A DNA stretch of 64,000 nt from Nitrospinaceae bacterium UBA3496 (GCA_002377645.1 DFQF01000070.1:45206-109205); one strand, 5' to 3'. Numbered from the stretch's first letter, positions 25,584-35,124 are shown. Made by a program: numbers and translations. The notes: generated by a model from the letters alone, not told the origin.

Positions 25584-27530
25584 ATGACTAATGAAGATGT
25601 AATTTGGAAACCCAATGAAGATTTCTTGCAAAATAGCAATATTGCCCTACTAATGAAAAAATTAGGATTTACAGACTATAGAGAATTTCTTGATTGGTCG
25701 GTAAAAGATATACGAGTCTTCTGGGAAGTTATCTTGGAAGATATGAACTTTCAATGGCACAAAAAATATCATACGCTCCTAGATCTCAACAATGGCTTTC
25801 CTTGGGCAAAATGGTTTGTAGGTGGAGTAACAAATATCACTACAAATTGTTTAGATAGACATGTTTTGAGCGAACGTAAAGATCAAGTTGCATTAATATG
25901 GGAAAGTGATGAAGGGAATCAAATTTCTTTCACATATAACCAGCTTTCTAAAAAAGTAAATAAACTATCTAATGCAATGAGAAATGCTGGGCTAAAAAGT
26001 GGTGATGTCGCTGGGGTTTTCCTTCCTTTATTACCAGAAGCAGTAATAACTATGTATGCATGTTTCAAAAATGGCATCGCAGTACTTCCTATTTTTTCAG
26101 GATTTGGGCCCGAAGGACTTGCTGAAAGACTTATTCATTCGAAAGCTAAAATTTTATTCACATCAAATGGTGCAGTTAGAAGAGGAAAGGTCATTCCACT
26201 AAAAAACACAGTGGATATAGCTTTACAACAAGAGACCTTTATAGAAAAAGTTATACTTGTAGAAAGAGCAGATTTAGAGGTCTCCATTAATAAAGGAAGA
26301 GATATTACATGGAATGAATTTATATCATCAGAATCTGATATTGCAGAAACCGAGAATTTACCTGCCGATAGTATTTCAATGATCATGTACACCTCAGGGA
26401 CTACGGGAAAACCAAAAGGTACGGTTTATTCGCATGCCGGTTTAATGAGTGGACCTGGACGGGAGTTGAAATACTGCTTCGACATGAGAGACAACGACAT
26501 TATGTTCTGGGTTACAGATTTTGGTTGGGTTATGGCGCCTTATGAACTTGTTGGCTCGCATTTCAACGGGCATACATGTTTTCTTTACGAAAGCGTGCCA
26601 AATCATCCAGAACCTGACAGACTTTGGAAAATGATTTCAGATTCAAAGATAACCCATCTTGGCCTATCTCCTACAGCAGTTAGAGTTTTAATAGGTGAAG
26701 GTGACCATTGGGTAGAAAAACATGACCTATCTACCTTAAGGGTTCTTGGTTCTACTGGTGAACCCTGGGATATAGAATCTTATCTTTGGTATTTCAATAA
26801 AGTGGGGGCAAAGAAATGTCCAGTAATGAATATTTCTGGAGGAACGGAAATTGGAGCATGTATTTTGCAACCACTCCCAGTGATGGAATTAACCCCGTGT
26901 ACACTCGGTGCTCCTGCAATGGGAACGGACGCAGATGTTTTTGACGATCAAGGCAATCCCGTTCGTAACGAAGTCGGACATCTGGTACTAAAACAACCCA
27001 TTCCTTCCCTAACAATGGGATTTCTAAATGATTCAGATAGATACCTAGAAACTTATTTCTCTCGCTGGGAAAATATTTGGTATCATGGGGACTGGGCTAA
27101 AGTAGACGAAGAGGGATTCTGGTATCTGTTCGGTCGTTCGGACGATACTATAAAGGTTTCTGGAAAAAGAGTAGGTCCAAATGAAATTGAATCAGAACTT
27201 CAGAAACATCCTGGAGTTTTAGAAACGGCAGTAATTGGAACTCCTCATCCTGTAAAAGGAGAAGCAATCACCTGTTTCATAGTTCTTGCTAACAATTACA
27301 AAGCAACCGATGATTTAAGAGAAGAACTAAAAGATCAAGCAGTAAAATACTTGGGTAAAAGTTTAAGACCAGATGAAATTAAATTTGTAGAATTTCTTCC
27401 TAAAACAAGGTCAGCAAAAATTGTAAGGGGAGCTATCAAAAAGATTTATCTTGGTGAAGACATTCAACACATGGATTTAAGTTCTCTAGAAGATCCTTCA
27501 CATCTTAATGCTATTAAAAACGCAAAATAA
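25584..27530 (+). CDS. AMP-forming acyl-CoA synthetase, acetyl-CoA synthetase-like (tandem copy 1)
   Basis: ATP-dependent CoA ligase of 648 aa, the size of acetyl- and acetoacetyl-CoA synthetases. The N-terminal FPWAKWFVGGVTNITTNCLD is the acetyl-CoA synthetase N-domain hallmark. Core motif A3 is MYTSGTTGKPKGTVYSHAG, then NISGGTEIGACI, WYHGDWA and GRSDDTIKVSGKRVGP. The catalytic Lys lies in KTRSAKIVRG, where the usual SGK is SAK. ATG 25584 follows GAGAAGGA; an ATG at 25569 overlapping the previous stop is less likely. A second copy follows immediately. The acid activated may be the TRAP-TAXI substrate (inference). Confidence 0.9.
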   Translation: MTNEDVIWKPNEDFLQNSNIALLMKKLGFTDYREFLDWSVKDIRVFWEVILEDMNFQWHKKYHTLLDLNNGFPWAKWFVGGVTNITTNCLDRHVLSERKDQVALIWESDEGNQISFTYNQLSKKVNKLSNAMRNAGLKSGDVAGVFLPLLPEAVITMYACFKNGIAVLPIFSGFGPEGLAERLIHSKAKILFTSNGAVRRGKVIPLKNTVDIALQQETFIEKVILVERADLEVSINKGRDITWNEFISSESDIAETENLPADSISMIMYTSGTTGKPKGTVYSHAGLMSGPGRELKYCFDMRDNDIMFWVTDFGWVMAPYELVGSHFNGHTCFLYESVPNHPEPDRLWKMISDSKITHLGLSPTAVRVLIGEGDHWVEKHDLSTLRVLGSTGEPWDIESYLWYFNKVGAKKCPVMNISGGTEIGACILQPLPVMELTPCTLGAPAMGTDADVFDDQGNPVRNEVGHLVLKQPIPSLTMGFLNDSDRYLETYFSRWENIWYHGDWAKVDEEGFWYLFGRSDDTIKVSGKRVGPNEIESELQKHPGVLETAVIGTPHPVKGEAITCFIVLANNYKATDDLREELKDQAVKYLGKSLRPDEIKFVEFLPKTRSAKIVRGAIKKIYLGEDIQHMDLSSLEDPSHLNAIKNAK

Positions 27531-27534
27531 GAAA

Positions 27535-29487
27535 ATGCCTAAAAAAAATAAAGAAATAATTTGGAAGCCAAACGAGGATTTCTTAAATAACAGTAATATC
27601 GCACTTTTAATGAAAAAAAATAACCTTTCAAATCATTCAGATTTAATAGAATGGTCACAGAAAGACCCTACCATCTTTTCCAAAGCCATTTTGGAAGATA
27701 TGGAAATCCAGTGGTATGAAGAATTTGAAGAAGTTCTAGACTTAAGTAATGGGTTTCCATGGGCAAAATGGTTTGTGGGTGGAAAAATCAATATTGTTTA
27801 TAATTGTATCGACAAACATCTCACACAAGAAAAGAAGAACAATCATGCTCTAATTTGGGAAGGGGATGATGGAACTAAAAGAACGTTTACTTATGAACAA
27901 TTGTCTTTTGAAGTGTCTAAACTAGCAAATGCAATGAAGGAATTTGATCTTGAAATTGGAGATACTGTCGGTATTTTTATGCCTATGATTCCAGAAACTA
28001 TTTTTGCAATGTTTGCTTGTTTTAAGATAGGTGTTATTGCAGTACCAATTTTCTCCGGATTTGGCTATGAAGCAGTTGCAGAGCGTCTTACTCATGCAAA
28101 AGTAAAACTTGTCTTCACTTCAAATTTCGGACTTCGAAGAGGAAAAGAAATTGCTATAAAAGCACTCTTAGACAAAGCCCTCAAAATAAACAATTCCGTG
28201 AAAAAAGTAGTTGTTTTTGAAAGAACTAAGTCATCCTATCCAATTTCAAAAAATAGAGATGTAAAATGGCATGAATTTACTTTGAACAAATCTTCAGAAT
28301 CTGAAACTATACCATTAGACTCTGAAGCAATTTCAATGATTATTTACACCTCAGGAACCACTGGTAAACCTAAGGGCACAATTCATACACATGCCGGTTG
28401 TCTAACTACTATCACAAAAGAAGTTAAATATTGCATGGACCTTAGAGATAACGACATTCTTTTCTGGCTCACTGATATCGGGTGGATGATGGGACCATGG
28501 GAAATGATTGGAACACAAGTCCTTGGGAAAACATATTTAATATATGAAGGCACTCCAAATTGGCCAAATCCAGACAGACTTTGGCAACTTATCTCTGAAC
28601 ATAAAATAACTCATCTTGGAATCTCCCCTACAGCAATCCGACTACTTATAAATAGTGGAGAAAAATGGACAAAAAAACACGATCTTTCTAGTTTGCGAGT
28701 ACTTGCATCTACTGGTGAACCTTGGGACCCCGAATCATATATGTGGTATTTCGAAAAAATAGGAAATAAACGTTGTCCAATTATGAATATTTCTGGAGGA
28801 ACAGAAATTTGTGGTTGTCTTCTGCAGCCATATCCAATTATGGAATTATCTAAGTGCTCACTTGGAGGACCTGCTTTAGGTGTTCATACCAACGTATACA
28901 ACGAAGATGGAAAACCTGTACGTGGTGAAATAGGTCACTTAGTATGTACAAAGCCTATGCCATCAATGACAAAAAGTTTTCTTTTGGATGATGAAAGATA
29001 TTTAGAAACCTATTTTTCACGTTTCCCCAATACCTGGTATCACGGTGACTGGGCGATGGTGGATGAATTCGACCAATGGTTTCTCTTTGGCAGGTCAGAC
29101 GACACAATTAATGTTGCTGGGAAAAGAGTAGGCCCTGCGGAAGTAGAATCTGAACTCATTCGACATCCTTCCGTTATTGAGGCTGCAGTTATAGGAACTC
29201 CTCATCCCATTAAAGGGGAAGGATTAACTTGTTTTGTAGTTATTAAAAAAGAATATGAAATGAACGACCATCTTAGGGAAGAATTGAAGGATGAAACTAC
29301 AAAATATTTAGGAAAAAGTCTTCGTCCTGAAACAATTAAATTTGTAGAAGGATTGCCCAAAACACGTTCATCAAAAATAGTACGTGGTGCAATAAAAAAA
29401 ATATATTTAGGAACTAATATGAATGAAATCGATACTTCTTCCATAGAGGATTCTTCACTTTTAGAAGCAATCTCAAGAGCAAAATAA
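27535..29487 (+). CDS. AMP-forming acyl-CoA synthetase, acetyl-CoA synthetase-like (tandem copy 2)
   Basis: 650 aa, colinear with the preceding synthetase: both begin IIWKPNEDFL or VIWKPNEDFL, continue NSNIALLMKK, and share the A3 motif YTSGTTGKPKGT, NISGGTEI, WYHGDWAMVD and GKRVGP. The catalytic Lys is in KTRSSKIVRG, again without the usual glycine. ATG 27535 gives an N-terminus matching copy 1; a longer frame from 27508 would overlap that gene by 23 bases. The copies differ at many positions, so this is an old duplication and not an assembly artefact. Different acid specificities are plausible. Its stop lies four bases from the convergent Gfo/Idh gene. Confidence 0.9.
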   Translation: MPKKNKEIIWKPNEDFLNNSNIALLMKKNNLSNHSDLIEWSQKDPTIFSKAILEDMEIQWYEEFEEVLDLSNGFPWAKWFVGGKINIVYNCIDKHLTQEKKNNHALIWEGDDGTKRTFTYEQLSFEVSKLANAMKEFDLEIGDTVGIFMPMIPETIFAMFACFKIGVIAVPIFSGFGYEAVAERLTHAKVKLVFTSNFGLRRGKEIAIKALLDKALKINNSVKKVVVFERTKSSYPISKNRDVKWHEFTLNKSSESETIPLDSEAISMIIYTSGTTGKPKGTIHTHAGCLTTITKEVKYCMDLRDNDILFWLTDIGWMMGPWEMIGTQVLGKTYLIYEGTPNWPNPDRLWQLISEHKITHLGISPTAIRLLINSGEKWTKKHDLSSLRVLASTGEPWDPESYMWYFEKIGNKRCPIMNISGGTEICGCLLQPYPIMELSKCSLGGPALGVHTNVYNEDGKPVRGEIGHLVCTKPMPSMTKSFLLDDERYLETYFSRFPNTWYHGDWAMVDEFDQWFLFGRSDDTINVAGKRVGPAEVESELIRHPSVIEAAVIGTPHPIKGEGLTCFVVIKKEYEMNDHLREELKDETTKYLGKSLRPETIKFVEGLPKTRSSKIVRGAIKKIYLGTNMNEIDTSSIEDSSLLEAISRAK

Positions 29488-29491
29488 TCTT

Positions 29492-30496
29492 TTAAGACGA
29501 GACCTCGTAAAAATCCTTCACAAACTGGACAACGGCCATACTCTCACGCACCGGAACCTTAGTTTCTTTAGAACAAAGTATCGATTCGACAAAATCTGAA
29601 TGATTTCTATACATAGAAAAAAGTTTAGAGGGAATCTCTTTTGGAATTTCCAAATCATTTTTGAATTCGGGCTGTTTGATCCCATCTTTATGAGACCAAT
29701 CAACTATTCCCTTTCCTTCAACAATAGTACAACTTCCAAGAGTCCCATATAGAGATAATTGTTCCGGTGAATTTGGATACGTGACTGTAGAAGCAGTCAT
29801 GACCCCCAAAGTTCCGTTAACGAGTTCAACAATGCCGACTGCCAGATCTTCTTCCCTATAATCAGGACGAACAGTCTTAGTAAAACCTGAAATTTTCTTA
29901 TATGGACCGAGCATCCAAAGAAGCAAGTCCAGATAATGGATACCTTGATTCATCAACACACCGCCACCTGACTCATGACCAGATGAACGCCAAGGTGCTT
30001 CTTCAAAATAATGATCATCTCTATGATAATTTATTGAGACTTCAAATAAAAAAATCTCTCCGAGTAAATTTTGTTCTAAAGCAAGTTTAAGAGATTGCAC
30101 ATCTGGATGAAAACGTTTTTGTGACACTACAGACAAATTTAATTCTTTATCTTCGAAGAACTGAATCAAAGATTTGCAAGATTCTATCTCTGTTGCAAGA
30201 GGTTTTTCAATAAGAACATGTTTCTCTAACTTACCTGCATTCATTGCCTGTTCGGCATGCAGATAGGAAGGAGAGGCGATTAAAACTGCATCGACATCCT
30301 CCCTATTAATCGCGTCTTCAATTTCTGATGAATATTGGCATTTATATTTTTCGGAGAAATTTTTGCCGCGAGACTCATCAAGATCATACGCAGAAATTAT
30401 TCTTGCATTTGTAATAGATGATAAAACCTGTGCATGTCTATCTCCCATAAGACCACAGCCTATCAAAGCAAAACCTACAGAAAGTTTTTCTTCCAA
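29492..30496 (-). CDS. Gfo/Idh/MocA-family NAD(P)-dependent oxidoreductase
   Basis: 334 aa, with the Rossmann motif ALIGCGLMGDRHAQVL at the N-terminus, DAVLIASPSYLHAEQA and the family's HVLIEKPLATEI (catalytic Lys in EKP), then HESGGGVLMNQGIHYLDLLL with the conserved Asp and His. Such enzymes oxidise or reduce sugar or inositol derivatives. TTG 30496 is supported by GAGGT seven bases upstream. It is the last gene of the lipid A/LPS sugar-modification unit, 24 bases after the LAB_N gene, which suggests a nucleotide-sugar or sugar-alcohol substrate (inference). Confidence 0.9.
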   Translation of the reverse strand: MEEKLSVGFALIGCGLMGDRHAQVLSSITNARIISAYDLDESRGKNFSEKYKCQYSSEIEDAINREDVDAVLIASPSYLHAEQAMNAGKLEKHVLIEKPLATEIESCKSLIQFFEDKELNLSVVSQKRFHPDVQSLKLALEQNLLGEIFLFEVSINYHRDDHYFEEAPWRSSGHESGGGVLMNQGIHYLDLLLWMLGPYKKISGFTKTVRPDYREEDLAVGIVELVNGTLGVMTASTVTYPNSPEQLSLYGTLGSCTIVEGKGIVDWSHKDGIKQPEFKNDLEIPKEIPSKLFSMYRNHSDFVESILCSKETKVPVRESMAVVQFVKDFYEVSS

Positions 30497-30520
30497 ATCA
30501 ACCTCTTTTAAAATAAAAAA

Positions 30521-30805
30521 TCACGATGACATTTTTTTTTCTTTTGCAATAAGCATCAAATTTCTAGTATATGGAACAAAGTTAGGTAAATAGGCAAGCA
30601 CACCTATAATACTACCTCTTTGAAAAAAATAGATAAGTAAAATTATAGATCCACCTAAGCTAAGATACCAAAATATTTCTGGAACGATACTTCTCCCTGC
30701 TCGCTCACTTTGTATCCACTGCACGAGAAATCTAGAACCAAAACAAGCATTCCCAACCAACCCAAAAAGTTCCCAAGGTCCTAAATCAAACCCCCAAACT
30801 TGCAT
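30521..30805 (-). CDS. LAB_N (lipid A biosynthesis N-terminal domain) membrane protein
   Basis: Small 94-aa membrane protein made of only the LpxB N-terminal-like domain. WGFDLGPWELFGLVGNACFG, FLVQWIQSERAGRSIVPEIF and FWYLSLGGSIILLIYFFQRG are the family hallmarks, and about three membrane segments are visible. AAGGAG precedes the ATG. In other genomes LAB_N proteins sit beside polyprenyl-phosphate glycosyltransferases and ArnT-like transferases, as here, and may move or assist the lipid-linked sugar. The name comes from LpxB, but no LpxB catalytic domain is present. Confidence 0.88.
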   Translation of the reverse strand: MQVWGFDLGPWELFGLVGNACFGSRFLVQWIQSERAGRSIVPEIFWYLSLGGSIILLIYFFQRGSIIGVLAYLPNFVPYTRNLMLIAKEKKMSS

Positions 30806-30838
30806 TATGTTCTCCTTATTGAGACCAATAAATTTTAT

Positions 30839-31543
30839 CTATTTTTTAAAGGGCGAAACAAATCTTTTCTTGTACCAATAAATCGCAAGAGTATCTACAA
30901 AACCTACAAAAATTCTATTTCCCATTCCATATTTTGACACTCCAGACTTTCTAGGGCGATCTTTTATAAGGACTTGATTAACTTTGATACCATGGAATTG
31001 GAGTATTGTTGGAAGAAATCTATGCATTCCCCTAAAGGGAACTAGATCAACTAGAACTTCTTTTCTAAAAACTCTATAAGTACACCCAGCGTCTTTGATA
31101 CCATCTCTTAAAATCGTATTTCTAAAAATATTTGCGATTTTCGTTGATATTTTTTTACTTAGAGAATCTGCTCTGCTAGGGCGAATTCCGCATACGGCAC
31201 CATAACCTTCAAGAGAATCTATTAAATAAGGCAGATCTGCAGGATCATTCTGCAGATCTGCGTCCATTGTAACAACAATTGCTCCTCTAGATGACCTGAA
31301 TCCTGTTAATTGAGCTGCACTCTCTCCCTGATTAACCAAATGAGAAAGGAGAACAACTTCATTCCTATCTATATTTCGAATCTTCTGGGCAGTAGCATCT
31401 GAACTACAATCATCAACAAAAATCACTTCCCAAGTCGTATCTAAACTCTCAAGTACAGGATATAGTTCATCCCAGAGAGAAGAAATATTATCCTCTTCAT
31501 TAAAACATGGGATTATGACACTTATACCTAGATTACTATCCAT
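30839..31543 (-). CDS. Family 2 glycosyltransferase (polyprenyl-phosphate sugar synthase-like)
   Basis: About 234 aa, GT-A fold. SVIIPCFNEEDNISSLWDEL starts the domain, VIFVDDCSSDAT carries the nucleotide-binding Asp residues and VVTMDADLQNDPADLPYLID the metal-binding DxD region. It resembles dolichol-phosphate mannose synthase and ArnC but ends soon after the catalytic domain, so the two C-terminal membrane helices of ArnC are absent; the neighbouring LAB_N protein may provide membrane contact. ATG 31543 overlaps the ArnT-like gene by 8 bases; a GTG at 31555 is an alternative. It probably makes the lipid-linked donor for the ArnT-like enzyme. Confidence 0.88.
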   Translation of the reverse strand: MDSNLGISVIIPCFNEEDNISSLWDELYPVLESLDTTWEVIFVDDCSSDATAQKIRNIDRNEVVLLSHLVNQGESAAQLTGFRSSRGAIVVTMDADLQNDPADLPYLIDSLEGYGAVCGIRPSRADSLSKKISTKIANIFRNTILRDGIKDAGCTYRVFRKEVLVDLVPFRGMHRFLPTILQFHGIKVNQVLIKDRPRKSGVSKYGMGNRIFVGFVDTLAIYWYKKRFVSPFKK

Positions 31544-32978
31544 AAATAGATTCACAATCTTTAAAATTAAAGAAAGACAAATCCTTCTTTACAATTTTTT
31601 CATTAAAGTAAAAAGTCACTTGTGAACGTTTCCTATGACGATCATAAGATTTCCATTCTTCAAAATAACCACAAAAAATAATAAAAAAGCAAGACAAAAC
31701 AACAAAGGAAAAATATATTGATAATTGGATTTTTTCTAGCAAGAATAATCTAATAGAAAACAGATAGATACAAACAGAGAAAATTATTATAAGAAGTGGA
31801 ACAAATTTATATTCTAAATAAGAAATAATAAAAAAAGCAGCTCCTGAAACCATAATAAAAAGAACCAGCATGTAAGACACTGTAGACCAATAAAAGAATC
31901 TTTTCATTTGATTTTGACTAGATTCAGTCTGATCAAGAATTACTCTTCCAACCATTAAAGATAAAAGTGGTAAAATAGGCAAAATATAGTGTGGCTGTTT
32001 TGCCGGAATAAAAGCAAAGCAAAGAAAGACAATTAAAAATGGGAAAACTACGTAAGTCCATTCATCAGAAAATAACATTTTTCTTTTTTTCCAAAAAAAG
32101 AAAAATGTTATAGGAATAAAAACAGAAAATGGAAGGAATAGATCCCATATTCGGAAAAAATAATAATAAAAAGGTTTGAAATGTTGTGCAGTTTCTCCAA
32201 CAATTTTCAAATCGAATGGTTGTCCCCCTTCTAAGAGGAACCAATACATTGCTTCATCTGGGTTCCAAAGATAAAGCAACCAGTACCAACTTACGGAAAC
32301 TAAAAGAGTGATTAATGACATAAATATAATATCAAAAGAAAAAATCCTGCGTAATCTTTTCTTAACCGCAAGAATTAGTAAAATTGGCAATACAACAACA
32401 AGAAAAATAACGTGGGCCTTCGCAAGAAATGCAATGGAAAACATAAAGAAAAATGAAACAAACAAAAAGATATTATATCTTTTGATTATCTTTTGAAAAA
32501 TATATAAACAGGCGAAACAGGATGCCGAGAAAATCATATCCGGTGCTCCTCTTCGAGCAAGGACAACAAATAAATAAGCAGAAAAAGTTATAAAAACGGA
32601 GAGAATCCCTAGATGGTCCCCACCTAACTCTTTTCCCCAAAGGAAAACAATAAAAAGCATAAGAAAAGCGGCTATCAAAGAAGGTATTCTAATTGAGTAC
32701 CAACTAACGCTTCCAAAAAAATAAGAAATATATGAAGCAGTCCAATGATAAAAAGGTGGTTTTGTAATATAGGGCTTTCCATCTATCTTAGGTACTAAGA
32801 GATCGTTAGTTTCAACCATCCCTTTCACAATTTTAATACTTCGTATCTCAACTGGCAACTTTGCAAGACCACCACCTATATTGAGAGAGATTAAAAAGAA
32901 GGGAACAAAAAGAATCCACAATTTAAATTGAGAAAAGAAATTTAAGATAAAAGATAAAAATGATTTTTCGGAAATCAT
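31536..32978 (-). CDS. ArnT-like glycosyltransferase (GT-C, family 39/83)
   Basis: 480-aa integral membrane protein with about 11-13 hydrophobic segments. The first periplasmic loop carries IRSIKIVKGMVETNDLLVPK and GKPYITKPPFYHW, the pattern of ArnT/PMT transferases that move a sugar from a polyprenyl-phosphate carrier to lipid A. The first acidic residue is Glu within VEIRS instead of the usual DE pair. It ends in a charged tail after about residue 430. It lies between the aminotransferase (3-base gap) and the glycosyltransferase (overlap). Expected product: sugar-modified lipid A or surface glycan. Which sugar is unknown. Confidence 0.85.
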   Translation of the reverse strand: MISEKSFLSFILNFFSQFKLWILFVPFFLISLNIGGGLAKLPVEIRSIKIVKGMVETNDLLVPKIDGKPYITKPPFYHWTASYISYFFGSVSWYSIRIPSLIAAFLMLFIVFLWGKELGGDHLGILSVFITFSAYLFVVLARRGAPDMIFSASCFACLYIFQKIIKRYNIFLFVSFFFMFSIAFLAKAHVIFLVVVLPILLILAVKKRLRRIFSFDIIFMSLITLLVSVSWYWLLYLWNPDEAMYWFLLEGGQPFDLKIVGETAQHFKPFYYYFFRIWDLFLPFSVFIPITFFFFWKKRKMLFSDEWTYVVFPFLIVFLCFAFIPAKQPHYILPILPLLSLMVGRVILDQTESSQNQMKRFFYWSTVSYMLVLFIMVSGAAFFIISYLEYKFVPLLIIIFSVCIYLFSIRLFLLEKIQLSIYFSFVVLSCFFIIFCGYFEEWKSYDRHRKRSQVTFYFNEKIVKKDLSFFNFKDCESIYG

Positions 32979-32981
32979 AAC

Positions 32982-34100
32982 TTACGAACTTATGTCCATA
33001 TAAGAAAATTCATTAACTTTCTCCAACACATAATCTACTTTACTCTCTTCCATATAAGGATAGATTGGCAAAGATAAGACATCGTCTCCATAGTTTTCAG
33101 CAACAGGAAATGAACCTTTTGGATAAGACAAAAATTCATACGCGGGATGAAGATGTACTGGAATGGGATAATGTAATCCCGTGCCAATTCCGGCATCATT
33201 TAGGAATTTTGACATTGAATCTCTTTTAGAGGTCCTTATAACAAATAGATGCCAAGCTGGAGTTGAACCTGATGTAAAACTTGGAAGAATCAGTCCGGGA
33301 GTATTTTTTAAACCTTCTAAGTATTTCTTTGCGACAGAATTTCTCATTTCATTCCACAATTTCAATAGAGGAAGTTTTGTCTTTAAAACCGCAGCTTGAA
33401 TTGAGTCTATTCTATCATTTAACCCTACAGTACTGTGAACATATTTCTCTGTTCTTCCGTGATTTGCATATGCTCTTATTTTTTCAGATAAATCTTGATC
33501 GTCTGTTGTAATCGCGCCGCTATCTCCAAATCCTCCTAAACACTTCGAAGGGAAAAAAGAATAACAAGAAATTAAGCCGAAAGTACCTACTCTTTGTCCA
33601 TCAATAAAAGCTCCTTGCGCCTGAGCCACATCTTCAATAAGCGTTAGTCCTTTTTCTATACAAATTTCATGTAATTCTTTGATAGGTGCAGGAATACCAT
33701 AAAGATGAACAGGAAGTATGACTTTTGTATTTGAATTGATAGAATTTTTAACTGACTCAAGTGAAATCTGTGCAGTATCAATATCTACATCACAAAGAAC
33801 CGGTTTAAGTCCTGCCTGGACAATTGCCTCAACTGTAGGCACAGCAGTCAAAGTAGTCGTTATCACTTCTGACTCTTCAGGTAAATCGAGAGACTTCAAC
33901 GCAAGGATAAGTGCGGAAGTCCCGCTTTTCAAACCTACTGCGCAATCTCTATTTTCTAAATCGGCTAATAAATTCTCAAATTCTTTCACCGCAGTCCCAC
34001 CAATAAAACTCGTTTTAGAGATAATATTCATCAGTTCGGTATCTATTTCATCTTTAAGGTTTAGATACTGGGGAAGTAAATCGACAAATGGGACTTTCAT
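32982..34100 (-). CDS. DegT/DnrJ/EryC1/StrS-family aminotransferase
   Basis: PLP-dependent sugar aminotransferase of 372 aa. VPFVDLLPQYLNLKDEIDTE starts it, FIGGTAVKEFENLLADLENR follows, then VGLKSGTSALILALKSL, and the PLP lysine is in SFFPSKCLGGFGDSGAI. ATG 34100 is preferred because GAGAGGAAG lies upstream; a frame from 34121 adds only seven residues. As first gene of the lipid A-type operon it probably makes an amino sugar nucleotide for the glycosyltransferases, analogous to ArnB (inference). The amino sugar is unknown. Confidence 0.9.
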   Translation of the reverse strand: MKVPFVDLLPQYLNLKDEIDTELMNIISKTSFIGGTAVKEFENLLADLENRDCAVGLKSGTSALILALKSLDLPEESEVITTTLTAVPTVEAIVQAGLKPVLCDVDIDTAQISLESVKNSINSNTKVILPVHLYGIPAPIKELHEICIEKGLTLIEDVAQAQGAFIDGQRVGTFGLISCYSFFPSKCLGGFGDSGAITTDDQDLSEKIRAYANHGRTEKYVHSTVGLNDRIDSIQAAVLKTKLPLLKLWNEMRNSVAKKYLEGLKNTPGLILPSFTSGSTPAWHLFVIRTSKRDSMSKFLNDAGIGTGLHYPIPVHLHPAYEFLSYPKGSFPVAENYGDDVLSLPIYPYMEESKVDYVLEKVNEFSYMDISS

Positions 34101-34348
34101 GAAACTATTCTTCCTCTCCACTTGAATAAAAGATATTTAATAATCTGACTTAAAATTTTTTAAAAATCTACAATCATACGAATAATCTAATTGTATAAAA
34201 ATACAAATTCAAGGCGAATTAAAATCTAAAAGAAGTTTCTTTAGAATTTTTGATTCTAAAAAATATTAGCATGAAACCTAGCTATATTTAATCGAAAAAC
34301 GATAAAATACAGTTTCACTATTCTCAATCATAATCTCCAGGTGGAACT

Positions 34349-35107
34349 TTGGAAATAAATTCAGAAATTATTATCATATTCGTGATCTGCTCGTTTTTTA
34401 TAGGATTTTTTAAAAGTACATTTACTACTGGAATAGGATTAGTTCTCTTTCCAGTACTTGCACTTTTTTGGCCCACTAAACTAATCCTTGGAATAATTGC
34501 TGTTTTAATGTGGCTGACAGACTATTCAGCAGGTTCTCTTTTTTGGAAAAAATGGGAAAGTTCACTTATTAAAATCGTAGTTCCCGGATTTTATATAGGA
34601 ATCTTTATAGGGACATTTTTACTGATTCAACTATCAGATTTTTGGCTTAGGAAATTTCTAGGGATTGCCTGTATTATTTTTTCTTTTTTCCAAATCTGGA
34701 ATGAAAAACAAAACAAATCATCGGAATCGAATGTAAGCAACTCAAAACTTAGTAGTTCTACTTCTGGAGTAATTTTGGGTATTATTGGTGGAATTACAAG
34801 TGCCATGTTCCACGCTGGTGGTTTAATCCTTAGTCTATTTTATCTAAATAGAGGTCTAAAGAAAATCCCTCTTGTTGCAACAATCATTTTCACATGGTTT
34901 TGGGTAAATCCTTTTAAAGTTATGAATTTTTGGTATCATGATTTAGTGAATAAGGAAATGATCTTTATTGCTATCTTGATGTTTCCAGTAAGTTTCTTAG
35001 GAAGTTGGATAGGGAGAAAACTTCTTTATCTTGTCCCCCAAAACGTTTTTAATTTTGGTCTCCTTTTTTTAGCTTTGCTCACTGCTTCGAAGCTTATAAT
35101 AGAATAA
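34349..35107 (+). CDS. TauE/SafE-family sulfite/anion exporter-like membrane protein
   Basis: 252 aa with about eight hydrophobic helices. The duplicated TauE/SafE pattern is visible: FIGFFKSTFTTGIGLVLFPV in the first half and GIIGGITSAMFHAGGLILSL in the second. Family members export sulfite, sulfoacetate or other organic anions, and many are of unknown specificity. TTG start with CAGGTGG upstream. It is followed 17 bases later by an amidohydrolase, probably in one transcript. The 227 bases before it (34122-34348) are AT-rich with no feature recognised. Confidence 0.85.
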   Translation: MEINSEIIIIFVICSFFIGFFKSTFTTGIGLVLFPVLALFWPTKLILGIIAVLMWLTDYSAGSLFWKKWESSLIKIVVPGFYIGIFIGTFLLIQLSDFWLRKFLGIACIIFSFFQIWNEKQNKSSESNVSNSKLSSSTSGVILGIIGGITSAMFHAGGLILSLFYLNRGLKKIPLVATIIFTWFWVNPFKVMNFWYHDLVNKEMIFIAILMFPVSFLGSWIGRKLLYLVPQNVFNFGLLFLALLTASKLIIE

Positions 35108-35124
35108 TATTTCAGGAGTCATAA

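Noticed and set aside
25584-29487. Tandem synthetases as an assembly duplication
   Set aside because: The two copies differ at many residues along the whole length, so both are real and old.
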